NCBI RefSeq assembly: GCF_020520425.1
Contig: NC_079490.1
Span: 7,750,001-7,814,000, forward strand
Direction: 5' to 3'
From: Spinacia oleracea
Taxonomy: Eukaryota > Streptophyta > Magnoliopsida > Caryophyllales > Amaranthaceae
DNA: 64,000 nucleotides
The notes beneath the pieces were generated by a model that was given only the letters and a program-made list of their open reading frames with translations, searched no databases and was not told where the DNA came from. Of this stretch, positions 46,106 through 57,599 are shown piece after piece. Positions within the stretch are counted from its first letter, which is position 1. Every line of letters starts with the position of its first letter. The position numbers were made by a program, and so were the translations under genes.

Positions 46106-47453
46106 TGAAGGAAATAATGCCCTTGGTCCAAGTATGCATTCTATGTTAAGTCTAATAAATGCGGTTCAGTATTAATTAACAAGTTAATAATTCAGTGAGA
46201 TCAAGTGAGCTGAATGCCTAGCTAGAGGCCGCTTCAGTTCAAGTGGAATTAATGATATTAATCCACAGCTTACTCTTGACTGAACCCGTAGGGTCACACA
46301 AATAGTACGTAAACGGATCAAGTATTTAATGGCATTAAATACTCTATCTATGGATATTCGGAATCGACGGATCTTGGTTTCAGTGGGAGCTGAGATCGTC
46401 ACAAGCAAGAAATGAATACTCCGGAAACGATGATATTGCCGGAAACGGAAATATGGATCGTATCGGAAATATAAATATTATCCAAGTCGTAGATGTTGCC
46501 GGAAATGAAAACATGGTACGTATCGGAAAATATTATCAGAAATGGAAATATTGCCGAAATCGGAAATATTGCCGGAAACGGAAATATTGTCAGAATCGGA
46601 AATATTATCGGAATCGGAAAATAATTCCGGAAACGGAAATATTAAATATTTGTTCGAAACGGAAATTAATTCCGGAATTGGAAATATTAAATATTGTTCG
46701 TATCGGAAATGAATTCCGGAATCGGGAATTTAATCGGAAGCGTATCGTACGAATTAGCATCGGACGAGGCCCGCTAGACGAAGGCCCAGCACGAAGCCAG
46801 GCCATCGCCCAGCGAGCCGCACGCACCAACGCACGCCTCGACCAGGCCCAACCAAGGGCGCGCGCGCGCGAGAGCACAACAGCGTGGGCTGTGCGCCTGT
46901 CGTGGGCCGCAAGGCTTGCGCGGTTGCACGGCTTGTGCAATGCTTGTGCGGGAAATCCTAATCCTATTAGGATTTGTGCAAAGATTAAAATCCTAATCCT
47001 ATTAGATTTGTTTTGTTATTTAGAGTCCTAATAAAGTTCTAACTAGCAAATCCACATCCTAGTAGGATTACAATTCCTTTTCCATACTCCTATAAATAGG
47101 TGCCTAGGGTCACAATTTATGGGTACGATTGAAGTATTCAAAGGGTAAGTTTTTGAAATAAAAATCAGCCATACACTTGCAAACACTAGCCGAAATTCCT
47201 AAGCACCTTAAGGGCGATTCTAGTTGGTCTAACTTGAGGCGGATCCGGACGTACTGTGGACTATCTACGGAGGGACGACATTTAGAGTCCTAAAGACTTG
47301 TTCTTGTTCGGTTCGGGCGCAGCTAGGGAAGGCACGCTACAACATGTAAGCATCCATTCTATGCTAAATGATTATGTGTGAATAATATGCTTTCCTGGCT
47401 TTATGGTTTTTTCCGCATGATTTATGAATTGTCATATGTATCATAACCTAACA
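46106..47453 (+). repeat. 3' LTR of the nested copia element (1348 bp)
   Basis: It starts TGAAGGAAATAATGCCC right after a purine tract (GGACAAGTGGGAGAC) and ends CATAACCTAACA. It contains the GGAAATATT array (46427-46745), a GC-rich block (46750-46935) and a TATA box CCTATAAATAGG near 47089 with a leader downstream. Confidence 0.85.
46427..46745. repeat. Tandem CGGAAATATTGC array within the copia LTR
   Basis: About 20 imperfect copies of a 12-18-bp unit (GGAAATATTGCC, GGAAACGGAAATATT, GAATCGGAAATATT). The open frame 46453-47031 through it merely reflects the repeat. Confidence 0.9.
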
Positions 47454-50235
47454 ATTACCTCGGCTACGAACCGTCCGTCGAGGTTTTCAAGGAGATGCAT
47501 GAGCTTGTGAGGAATGCGAATGCCGAGGCTGGTTGGTGGGACATTAACAACAAGAATAAACGGAAAGGCGAGGATCTTTATATGACCGCTTTTCCGTACG
47601 TATCCTCGATCCACGGGTGGAAAGGGCGATGGCTGTTGGTTCGTGTTCCCGTCCATCCGAAGCATCCTCACTATTTCTCACCGCCAAAATGGTTCGTGAA
47701 GCCGGACCCTTCGATGTCGCGGGTTGGCCCTGTTGATCGAGAGAATCCTGACCACGCCATGCAGCTGGAGTGGTTCAAAGCTAAGACGGCTCGGGAGCCG
47801 ATGTATTGGCTTCCGAACCTGCATTATATCACACGGGAGGTCATCCTCGCTGCTGCCGGTCTCAGTAGGATATATGACAGGGGTGAGGTTTTCTTTGCTG
47901 AGATATAGCTTCAGTTGGGGTGTTGGCCTCCCCTTTCTTTATCCCTTTGAATCTCATCTTTTATTTTTTCTTTTTGTGTAGATCAAGGTGAGAAGGCTGT
48001 TGATCCTGCGGTGCTCGGCTATCAGCTCAACGGCGAAGGGGTTCTTGTTCGTTGCCCTCCCTACGATTTCAAGGCGCAGAATGCTCGGCAGCCGAAGTTC
48101 GAGGACCACAAGTTCTCGGCTCACGCTCTTGCGCATCTGGGAGACGTCCGAGCCGACCCTTGGGATTCTCAAAACCCTGGAGAAGCTGTTCCGAGGCGGA
48201 CAGTGCTTCCTGAATTGGTAACTACCTCTGATTCGGTAACGCTGATTAGTTCGTTCATTTTGTTTAGATTTTGGTTATGCGGACTCTTGTGGTATCGATT
48301 TTGACCCTGTCTTCGGTGTTTGTTTTTCTTAGGGACCAGAGGTAACAACTGCTGTGCCAGTTATTTCCTCGGATTCGTCTCCTCCTTCTTTCACCGCTCC
48401 CGAAGTAAGCGATCTTACACTCGTACTCTGTTTGCCTTTTTTGGTGTTTGGTCGCTTCTTATGCGCCCTCCCTTTTTTTGTAGGAGTCGAAGAGGCTAAA
48501 GAAGAGGAAGGCTTTGGAGAAAGAGGCTTCTCCTAAGAAGCACAGAAAGGAGAGGTCTCCTTCCAAGTTGAAGAAGAGGTTCGCTTCTTCGTCGAAGGTA
48601 ACCCCTAGTCCCGAAGTTCTCGAGTTTTTGAGTCGTCGCCCTTATCTGACTGAGGAGAGAATTCGGCAGGTTGTTGCTGAGGATCCAAGTCTTGCCGAAG
48701 CGGGTGAACGCTATCTTGCTCGACAGAGGGAGAGATGGGTCCGCCGCCGAGCCTCAAGAGTAAGCTTCCGCTTCCTGGCCAGAAGCTGAGAAGTGTGGCG
48801 GTTTTGGTGCAGGATGAGCCTGTGAACCAGCCCATTGGCGAGGAGTTTACTCCGCCTTCGCCTCCGAAGCCCGAGTTCACTCCAGTGGGGGGAACTGTTG
48901 CTGAAGTCACTCCAATGGTGGAGGAGCTTGAGATGGACCCTCCCTTTGGCTCTGCTGAGGCTGCCAGGCCCGAGGATGCTGCTGCGGCTGGGCAGGGGAA
49001 TGATCAGCAAGATCCCCCGAAGGTGGTGGTTGACCTTACCTCATCAGGCGCTGAGGAAGGTAATCCTTCGGCGGCCAAGGGTGCTGACTCTGAGGTTCCC
49101 GAAGGTGGGGAACTTGGCTCTCAACGCGGACTGAAGAGGAAGTTCCGCGAGACTTTGGGCTCCACATCTACTTCGGTGTTGGAGCGTCTTGCGTATCCTT
49201 CCTTCGACGTGCCGATCCGGAGGGTTCCTCGGAAGGTGAGGGACACCATGGCTCGGTTAGCTCGTGCTTCTGTTCTGGGTGAAGACCCCGAGGCGCATCT
49301 CGAGTCCATGATTGGCCCCAGCACTGCTAGGGAGAACATGCTTCGGGGCATCCCTGCTTGGCGAGTCCCTGGGCGGGAGGCGAACCACCCTACTCAAATG
49401 GCTCAGTTCCATCTGAACGAGGTAAACATCATTTCTTTCTTGCGATTTTCCTTTTCTTTTCTCTTTTTCTTTTTATTTACTGTTCCTTCCTTCATCCTCG
49501 TAGGCGCATTTCTGGTCTTCCTTCGCTGCGGAATGTCAGTACTTTGACGAAGTAAGGCTGGCCAGATTTGAGGAGCGCTATGATCATGACGTTCCCCTTC
49601 TGGATGAGAAGGAGAACACCCTCCTTGCCGAGCTTGAAGAAGCAAAGGGCTTGGTTGCCGAGTTTACTCGGGAACAGACGGGCACATTAGAGTTGCTCGG
49701 CAAGGGGATTCATGATCTCAAGGCGAAGATGGAGGCTGATGCTCGGGAGCACGAGGCCTTGAAGGTGGAGAAAGCTGAGGAGAAGGCTCGCTTCGACGTT
49801 GCGCTGCAGAGCAAGGATGCTGTCATCCTGAACCTTCGCGAGAGCGCTCAAAAGTTCACAGCTGCTCTTGAGCGGATCCCTGTGCTTGAGCACGAGGCCG
49901 AGGAGCTTAAGGCCAAGGTTCGCCAGCTCAAAGCGGAGAAAGCCCTGTTGTACACCGCCGACCAGTGTCGGGACCAATACTGGGAGGGGATCCTCGGTTG
50001 TCGCCGAATGTTCGCCAAGCACATGCCTGACTTCCAGTGGACTAAGCATGTGCCTCTGTGGCTCGAGGCCGAGGATAACTTAATGGAATGTCAGGCTGAC
50101 AGGGACGACGCTGCCCAGGAGCGCGAAGAAGCTGTTAAAGCGCAGCAAGCTCGGAAGGTTGCCTCGGAAGGGGACACCACTGCTGGCACTTCTTCGCCGT
50201 CTGCTCTTCAGGGACGTGATGGTGACGTCCCCTAG

Positions 50236-51363
50236 GGACTCGGGCAGTCGTCTTCATCAGAGTCGGTTGGTTCCAGTTGAGGACCCCCGAACTTGCGCTT
50301 GATTTCCTCCCTTTTGTCTCGGCACTGCGTTGTACTTTAATAATTTCTTCCTTTCTTAGCTTTCTTTGTACTTCGGTAGGCCGATGTTTTGTCTGTTGAT
50401 GGCTGCCGATTTAGCTTTTTTTTTTGAGTCATTTTTCTTTCAATTTTTGAGGATTCCTTGGTTTAATCCGAGCTTCAGTTGGTGTAATTGTATTTGTCCC
50501 CCAAATATTGAAATAAGAAATGACTTTGCTGTTTCGTATATTACCGAAGTATTTGCTTTTGAATCCACCGTTTTTCTAAGTTGTTTCCTTGTTTGCGAGT
50601 TTTCCTAATCCGTAGATCTTCCGAGACTCGTTTCGAGCCTTGCTTAGGCTCTGCGGGTGGATTTGGTAGCTTTGGACTCTCCAGATCCGTGGATCTGTTT
50701 TGAGTGTGCCTTTGGGCTTTTTAACATATGTAGATGTGTTCAGAGTCTGCTTTTGAGCTCTTCAGATCCGTGGATCTGTTGAGTTTGCTTTTGAGCTTTT
50801 TTGAAGTTTGACAGTAGAGTCTGCTTTTGAGCTCTCCAGATCCGTAGATCTGTTGAGAGTCTTCTTTTGAGCTCTTTGTCGTTTGTAGACAAGTATAGAG
50901 TCTACTTTTGAGCTCATCAGATCTGTGGATCTGTTGAGTCTACTTTTGAGCTCTTTCAGTGTCTACTTCCGTTCTTTCGAGTTCTTGTGGTTCGGAAACC
51001 TGGGCAAGAAATCGCAAGTCTTCTCTTAGTTATTAGCTTCGGGAATCCGTGGATTTGAGCCGTACTTGCTATAACTGTATTCGAGGGACTTTGTTGCGAA
51101 CGGAGTATCCCTGGGTACCGCGAATCCGGAGGTTCTGGACGGTACCTTGCGGGTCGTTTTTGAGTTAGCCATTTCTTGGGCCTTTGGAACCCAAGGAATG
51201 GCTACTTCGGATTGATTTAGCTTCGGATTGATCAGATCCGAAGTTGCATGCATAGTGATAGAATAAAAAGACATAAGGATATGTTTAATGAAACACATGG
51301 TGCCAGTGGCTTTCCTCTTTTCATTAAAGGACTTACTTGGATTACAAAAGGAAGGAAGTTAGA
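50236..51363. other. Convergent intergenic region of the Tat element
   Basis: This is the space between the 3' ends of the antisense gene (+) and pol (-). It contains a T-rich part (50290-50610), the hairpin repeat array (50620-50960) and unique DNA (50960-51363). No coding was recognised. Confidence 0.6.
50620..50960. repeat. Array of hairpin-forming repeats (CAGATCCGTGGATCTG)
   Basis: Four to five diverged units of roughly 60-80 bp contain GAGTCTRCTTTTGAGCTC and CAGATCCGTGGATCTGTTGAG. The second word is a perfect or near-perfect palindrome able to form a stem-loop on either strand. The array sits where two converging transcription units end. Confidence 0.75.
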
Positions 51364-53235
51364 TCATACAAAATATTTCTTGAGAACATCGGCATTCCAA
51401 TGGTTCTTCAAGATGGTTCCATCTAACTGTTTAAGCATAAAAGTGCCAGTCCTCTTTTCAGAGTGGATTATGTATGGTCCTTCCCATGTTGCCGAGAGTT
51501 TCCCGTGGATTTTTCCCTTCTGAACCGCAGCAGCGTTTCTGAGCACTAGGTCACCGACCTTTAGAGGTCTGGCATTGACTCTTCGGTTGTAGTGCTTGCT
51601 GACTCTTTGCTGGTACGCTGCGTTCAGAATTCTGGCCTCGTCTCGAGCTTCATCTAGTAGATCCAATGATTCGGACAGAAGTTGGTCGTTGCTTTGACCA
51701 TGGAATCCATCGTACCTGTTGTATGCCTGGACCCTTAAGCTTTCTGTTCCGATCTCTACAGGGATGACGGCCTCGGAGCCGTAAACCAGGTGGAAGGGTG
51801 TTTGTCCTGTGGCTTCCTTCTCGGTGGTCCGAAGGGACCAAAGTGTTCCTGGGAGCTCTTCTAGCCATTTTCTTTTTTCGTCCTCGACTCTCTTCTTGAG
51901 TGCATTGAGGATGAGCTTGTTTGCGGCTTCGGCTTGGCCATTGCTCTGAGGATGGCACACTGCTGAGTAGGCGAGGTGGATACCGAACTGTTTGCACCAT
52001 CTTTGCAGTGGTGTGTTGTCAAATTGCTTCCCATGGTCGAAGACCAATAGCCTCGGTATTCCGAACCTTGTGATGATGTTTTGCCAAATGAACTTGCGGA
52101 CCTGCTGCTCCGTGATGGAGGAGACTGCTTCGGCCTCAATCCACTTACTGAAGTAGTCGACCCCCACAATCAGCCACTTCTTCTGATTCACAGCCGAAGG
52201 GAATGGACCAATGATATCCAAACCCCATTGTGCAAATGGTAGGGGGTAGAGTGTTGCTTGTAGGGTTTGGGCTGGCTGGTGGATTGCAGGTGCAAACTTT
52301 TGGCACTTCTCGCATTTTCTTGTCAGTGCCTTTGCTTCGGAAACCATGGTGGGCCACCAAAATCCGGCCCTTAGTGCCTTGTGTGCCAGTGCCCTGCCTC
52401 CAATATGATTTCCACATATGCCGAGGTGGATTTCCCTTAGGATATAATCGGCATCGGTTGGGCCTACACATTTCAGAAGTGGGGCTGAGAATGACTTTCT
52501 CATGAGCTCTCCGTTGGCGTCAATGATGAACCACCGGTTCAACCTTTTCAGCTTCCTTGCCTGCAGCTTGTCTTCGGGAAGTTCTCCCCTCTCTTTGTAT
52601 GCAATGACTGCGTCCATCCAACTTTCCTCGGGACGCACATTGCAGACTGTGGGGGGTGGCATGTCGATGCTCCTTTCTTGGTGTACTTCCACATGGACTG
52701 ACCTGTTTAGGTCAGAGAGCGTTGAGCTTGCAAGTTTGGAAAGCGCATCTGCTTGTGCGTTTTGACCTCGGGGAATGAGTATGACTTCGAAGGATCTCAA
52801 CTTTGACGTTAAGGATTTGATTCTTGCTAGGTAAGTTGTCATGCTTGGCCATTTGGCCTCGTACTCCCCTCGGATCTGGTTGGCTACGAGCTGGGAATCA
52901 GTCTTGAGACAAACATGTTCGGCTTCAAGAGATAAGCACAGCTCTATCCCTGCGATTGCTGCCTCGTATTCGGCCTCATTGTTGGTTGCTTTGAAACCGA
53001 ACTTTAGGGCGTACTCTATGCTTTTTCCCACTGGGGGTATCAGCACTACTCCGGCTCCCGAGCCGTTCACTGTGGAAGATCCGTCAGTGTAGACCTCCCA
53101 TGTTCTCTTGGTGTCATCTAGCACCTCTTGATATGAGAATTCGGCCAAGAAGTCTGCGAGTGCTTGTGCCTTGATGGCCGTCCTCGGCTGATACTTGATT
53201 TCGAACTCAGACAACTCGAAAGCCCAAGCAGCCAA
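51364..53235 (-). pseudogene. Tat pol, second part: archaeal-type RNase H and integrase
   Basis: Reading leftward: AAWAFELSEFEIKYQPRT, then a second RNase H (WEVYTDGSSTVNGSGAG, NNEAEYEAAIAGIELCL, LKTDSQLVANQ, QADALSKLAS), the dual-RNase H sign of the Tat lineage. The integrase follows: zinc-binding residues (REIHLGICGNH, KCEKCQKFAP), core D-D-E (WGLDIIGPFP, RLLVFDHGKQFD, NGQAEAANK), GKPx-like C-terminal part (VGDLVLRNAAAVQKGK, WEGPYII), stop at 51364. The frame is separated from the RT part by a 1-nt gain near 53210. It is broken at the junction but otherwise uninterrupted. Confidence 0.9.
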
Positions 53236-54385
53236 TCTTCCCGACCTCTATCTTGTCTAACACTTTCTCCAGTGGCTGGTCACTTAGCACCACTATTTGA
53301 TGGGAGTCAAAATAGGGTCTTAACTTCCGAGCTTCTACCACCACTGCGTATGCTACTTTCTCAATGAGCGGATACCGAGTTTCGGCGTCCGTCAGGGTTC
53401 GGCTGGTGAAATAGATTGGCTGTTGTTTCTTTTCCTCCTCTTGGAGGAGCACTGCGCTTACGATCCCAGGGCTGACTGCGACGTATAAGTATAGAGCTTC
53501 CCCCTCTTTGGGCCTGGCTAGCGTCGGCAGTTGAGCTAGGTGAGCCCTGAGCTGCTGGAATGCATCCTTTTGCTCTTGCTCCCATGTCAGATCGGGGTCC
53601 ACTTTCCTCGGGACGCCTTTCTTTTTGATGGGTTCTGCTTCTCCTCCTGGGAGGGTCTTGGGTTTGAGAGCTTTGAAGAAGGGTGCCCCTTTATCCGAAG
53701 CTTTCGATATGAATCTCGACAGTGCGGCTAGCCTGCCCGTTAGCCTTTGCACGTCTCTTTTTGTCTTCGGTTCGGGCAGATCTAGCGCAGCCTGGACCTT
53801 GTCCGGGTTCGCGTCTATTCCCCTTTCGCTCACCATGAATCCGATGAACTTCCCTGACTTTACCCAGAAGACACACATCTTCGGGTTCAGTTTCATGTTG
53901 TATTTCCTCAGGTTGGCGAAGGTCTCGGCCAGGTCTTTGATGTGATCCTCTTCCTTCACGCTTTTTACTATGGAATCGTCCACATAAACCTCGACGTTCC
54001 TCCCCTTTTGATCGGCGAAGACGTGATCAACTAGTCTTTGGTAGGTGGCTCCGGCATTTTTCAATCCGAAAGGCATCATCCTGTAGTTGAACACTCCCGC
54101 GCTCGTGATGAAGGCGGTCTTCGCTCTATCGTCGGGGTGCATGAATACTTGATGGTACCCTGAAAAGGCGTCCATGAAGCTCAGCAATGCATGGCCACTG
54201 GTAGAGTCTACCAGCTGATCTATCCTCGGGAGGGGATAGCAATCTTTTGGGCAGGCTCGGTTCAGATCTGTGAAATCGACGCACATGCGCCATGAGCCAT
54301 TGGCTTTTTTGACCATGACCACATTGGCCAACCACTTGGGGTACATGCATGGCTCGATGAAGCCTGCCTCTTGTAGCTTCTTCAC
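53207..54385 (-). pseudogene. Tat pol, first part: reverse transcriptase and RNase H
   Basis: The frame starts KKLQEAGFIEPCMYP and contains RT motifs (WRMCVDFTDLNRACPKD, YPLPRIDQLVD, LLSFMDAFSGYHQVFMH, AFITSAGVFNYRMMPFGLKN, VEVYVDDSIVKS), then the gypsy RNase H (TWEQEQKDAFQQLRAHLAQL, LYLYVAVSPGIVSAVLLQEE, RYPLIEKVAYAVVVEARKLR, VLSDQPLEKVL). The catalytic YVDD is intact. The end (IEVGKIGCLGFRVV) is out of frame because of a 1-nt gain. Confidence 0.9.
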
Positions 54386-57096
54386 TTTTCGGCGATGGCT
54401 TTGTTTTTCTCCGAGGAGTAGTTTCTTTTCTTCTGTTTGATTGGCCGAGCCTCGGGACTGACATCCAGCTTGTGACAGATCATCTTCGGATCTATCCCTG
54501 GCATGTCAGCCGCCGACCATGCGAAGATGTCTTTGTGATCCCTCAGCAACTGGATCAACTCTATTCGAAGTCCCGAACTTAGGCCTTTGCCTATTCGGAC
54601 GCCTCTGTCTGACTCGTCCTTAAGGGGAATGTCTTCCATCTCTTGGTCTGGTTCGGGGGAAAGGGTTTCTGGTCGAGCGTCAACTTCTGCGGGCTTTACC
54701 AGGCTGCTCGACCCCGCCTTTCTCCTCTTGGCATCCTTTTCTCCACCTGGGGGAGAACCCTTCTCATCTTCGTCTTCGGGACTATCTCCTAGCTTCGGCT
54801 TTCGGATGGCCGTGTGACAAGTTGACCTTGCCACCTCTTGGTCGCCCTTTATCCGCTCGGCGAAGCCGGCATCCGAGACATACATCATCATCTTATGGTA
54901 TGTGGATGGAACTGCTTGTATTTTGTGGATCATGGTTCGTCCCATGATGACGTTATACACTGAGTAGCAATCCATCACCAAGAATTCCTCTCGGACGTTT
55001 CTCGCTGCCAGGCCTTGACCGATTGTGACAGGTAAGGTGATTTTTCCTCGGGGAATAGCTGCGGATCCGTTGAATCCGATCAGCGGGTAGCTGACCTTGG
55101 TCAGTGACTCTTCACCCTCTTCGAGGATGAGCTGCTCAAAGCAGTTCCTGAAGATGATATTGACGGCGCTTCCCCCATCGACTAGTACTCTGTGGACATT
55201 GTGGTTGTTGAGATCCATTTCGATCACCAACGGGTCGTCATGTTTGTACTGGGTCCCGAGGCAGTCATCAGCAGTGAAGGTCATGTTCGGGGGGGTAGGC
55301 TGATTCTCCCCAACATTGCTGAAGTTGACTCGGTGGGAGAGAGCTCTTAAATGTTTCTTGCTGGCGTGGCCGGACCTTTGTCCTCCGAACACCACTAGAA
55401 TTGGTTTCATCTTTTGCCCCTCGGTCTCATGGACTCTTTTCTGGGCTTTCTCTTGCTGCTTTCCGGATGTCGCTTTCTCTTTTTCTTCCCTCTCCGTTCT
55501 ACGGTAGAGCAAGTATTTCTTTAGGTAGCCTCGGCGGATGAGGTCCTCGATGTTGTCCTTCAGCGAATTGCATTCTTCAGTGGTATGGCCGAAGTCATCA
55601 TGGAACTCGCACCACTTGTTCTTGTTCCTACGGAGAGGGTTGGATCTGAGCTTGTCCGGTAGCTTCCACTTTTCATCATCTTTATGGAGATTGAAAATTT
55701 CTCTTCGGGGTATGGCGAGTGGAGTGTAGTTGGTGTATTTGGGTTGAAATTCACCCTTTTTCCCATCCTTCTTTGGGCTTGCATCTCTCGCGCCCACCTT
55801 CTCTTTCCCCTTTCTCGAGTTGCCCTCGGGCTTACTCTGGTTTGTTTTGTTATCTTTCGGATCTGAGGATCCTCTTAGCCTTGCTGCGGCTTTGTTGAAC
55901 TCTTCTGTTCTGATGAACGCATCTGCCATTTGGAGCACGTCCGCTATCTTGGAGGGGTTTTTCATTGTCAGTTTGTCACAGAACTTTCCCTCCCGTAGCG
56001 CATGCTTGAAAGCGAAGATTGCCACGTCTAGCTGTAGGTTTGGAATGTTGGTGGATTCCTTCATGAATCTAGCCATGAAGTCTCGCAGGCTTTCATCCCT
56101 TTCTTGCTGTATAGAAGTTAGCTCGGATGTGGTTCGTGATGGGCGATTGTTGCTCACGAACTGCACACAAAACCTTTTCTTCAGCTTCTTCCAACTTTTG
56201 ATCGACCCCTTCGGCAGCGATCTGAACCATTCTCCTGCGACTCCTGTCAGCGTGGTTGGGAAGTATTTGCACCAACAAGCCTCGGAGTAGGGACTCAGAA
56301 ACATCTGTTGTTCATAGGAGATGACATGATCTCTCGGATCCGTAGTCCCGCTGTAAGTCAGGTGTGCTGGCAGCCTCACTTTGGGGATTGTCTCCATGAC
56401 AATGTCGTCCGAGAATGGGGACGATGCTGGAGTCATGATCCTCTTCCCTAGCCTCGCCCTGATACCGTCGCTCTTCGAGTTCCCTCTAAGAGATTGCTCG
56501 GGGGCGTGTAGGGGGCTAGGAGTTCGGCCACTTCTCCTTCTTGACTGGCCACTGCCCTCGGGTTGTCTACTGGATCTACAGGGGCTACCCAGCCTGTCGT
56601 GAACCGAAGGTCGCAGTCTGCTGTGGACCGAGCTTCGGATCCGAGTGCGATCACTTGCTCCACTTTGGAGAGCTTGCAGTGTTGGAGACGGTGTTGCGAA
56701 CCACTCTGGCTGCTGTGCAGCTCTTTGCTGCGTATCCCACGTGCTCTCTCTCCACCTTGTCATTAGGTGTGTTCCTGACATTGTGGAGAGATCTTGCTCG
56801 GGTCTCACATTGTCCTCGTCAGTCGAGGGCATGTTCAGCAATACCTGTCGCCTGGCTCTCCTCGCCTCTCGCCGTGCTGCTGCTTGGGCCTGTTCTTTCT
56901 CGTTGAAGAGGAAGTTCTGCATGATGGTCATGGCCGCGGCGAGCTCTTCTCGAGAGGGGAGTGGTCTGCTAGTCGTGGCGGTGGCCCTTGTTGGCTGCGA
57001 CCTCGCCACTGAGTGCAGCTGTTCGCCTCCATCGGATTCCGAATCCGTTTGGACGAGGACATCTCCCAACTGGCTGTTATTGTTGGGCATTTCCAT
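54382..57096 (-). pseudogene. Tat gag and protease, 904 codons
   Basis: It starts at ATG 57096 soon after the primer site. The gag region has an Arg/Ser-rich stretch (SRQPEGSGQSRRRSGRTPSP), the retrotransposon gag core (YSGTTDPRDHVISYEQQM, TGVAGEWFRSLPKGSIKSW, DESLRDFMARFMKE) and a knuckle-like WCEFHDDFGHTTEECNSLK. The protease follows, with HRVLVDGGSAVNIIF (D-G-G in place of the common D-S/T-G, as usual in this group) and IIHKIQAVPSTYHK-type downstream sequence (MGRTMIHKI). It ends KNKAIAEK-stop at 54382, where loss of one base shifts the expected IAEEVKKLQEAG reading. Confidence 0.9.
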
Positions 57097-57143
57097 TTTT
57101 TACGTGGAAAGTGAAGTGTTTTTTCGGAGCTTTCAAGTGTTCC

Positions 57144-57161
57144 TCCCAACAGACGGCGCCA
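57144..57161 (-). other. Primer binding site of the Tat element
   Basis: On the - strand TGGCGCCGTCTGTTGGGA starts 3 nt after the 5' LTR. The TGGCGCCGT core is complementary to tRNA-Asp-type 3' ends and is common in Tat elements. Confidence 0.7.
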
Positions 57162-57164
57162 AAT

Positions 57165-57599
57165 TGTTCCGGTGTTGAAGTGGATGAAACAATGGGCTTC
57201 GAGTGAAGGCCATTTTTCTGTGTGTTGAAGATCTTGCTAGCTCGAATGTGTTGTGTCCAAATCAACCTGCACAATAAACAAGTTACTAACCTCGGGGGTG
57301 TTTCCGAGGAAATCCCCTCCGATGCCTAAGTAAGAACGATGCTCGGATTCTAGAGAGAGAAGTTCCCTAGAAGAGTAGTCTTGAGGCGTGAAATGGACGT
57401 ACCTTGGTAAGTGAGCCATGACGGCTTATTTATAGTGTTTGTACAATAAATCCCCTTAGGTTATTTATTGCAAGTGGGCCTTGGGCCTTGATTGGGGGCT
57501 GAATAGCCTTTTGGACTGTAGTGGGTTTGATGTTGTTGCTGTGAGCCCTTGGGCTTTGGACTTAATGGCCCAATTGATATTCAATTGGGAGCCCAAACA
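57165..57599 (-). repeat. 5' LTR of the Tat element (435 bp)
   Basis: The same length as the LTR at 40879-41313, with 8 single-base differences by hand count. It carries the TATA box (CACTATAAATAAGCC on the - strand, about 57423-57437) that would drive the gag-pol RNA. Confidence 0.95.

Larger units (their letters stand above)
42306..47458 (+). mobile_element. 5'-truncated Ty1/copia element with ATTAC target-site duplication
   Basis: ATTAC is present at 42306-42310 and 47454-47458, and removing the insert restores the antisense frame exactly (MCNY-LGYEPS). The insert, 42311-47453, starts inside the polyprotein at VGTYYLSLP (no 5' LTR, gag or protease) and ends with a complete 3' LTR (46106-47453). 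The left end begins TG and the right end finishes CA, as real termini do. Confidence 0.85.
41726..50235 (+). pseudogene. Antisense gene of the Tat element: Transposase_28-like protein with coiled-coil tail
   Basis: The exons I infer are 41726-42310, 47459-47882, 47982-48217, 48333-48404, 48484-49421 and 49504-50235 (about 995 codons), with short GT-AG introns; a copia element splits the first exon at 42310/47459. The N-terminal domain (RTPAEYVPVYLHHFDFGLRF, PLDPFIARVLEEYNVSLGQL, SMRHLVGYRWMCNYLGYEPS) resembles the putative gypsy-type transposon family Transposase_28 (PF04195). A Lys/Arg-rich middle (KRLKKRKALEKEASPKKHRK) and an acidic/proline region follow. The last 240 residues are heptad-rich (LLAELEEAKGLVAEFTREQ, ELKAKVRQLKAEKALL), a coiled coil. 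Lesions: TAG at 41930 and a 1-nt loss near 48730 (exon 5 is 938 nt). Function is unknown; extra antisense ORFs are known in this lineage. Confidence 0.75.

Noticed and set aside
46453-47031. 192-codon open frame in the copia LTR
   Set aside because: It translates the GGAAATATT tandem array and GC-rich LTR block; no start context or homology.
54378-54390. Programmed -1 frameshift between gag-protease and RT in the Tat element
   Set aside because: No slippery heptamer with a following structure is evident, and a second unrelated 1-nt change near 53210 also breaks pol; simple decay is more economical.
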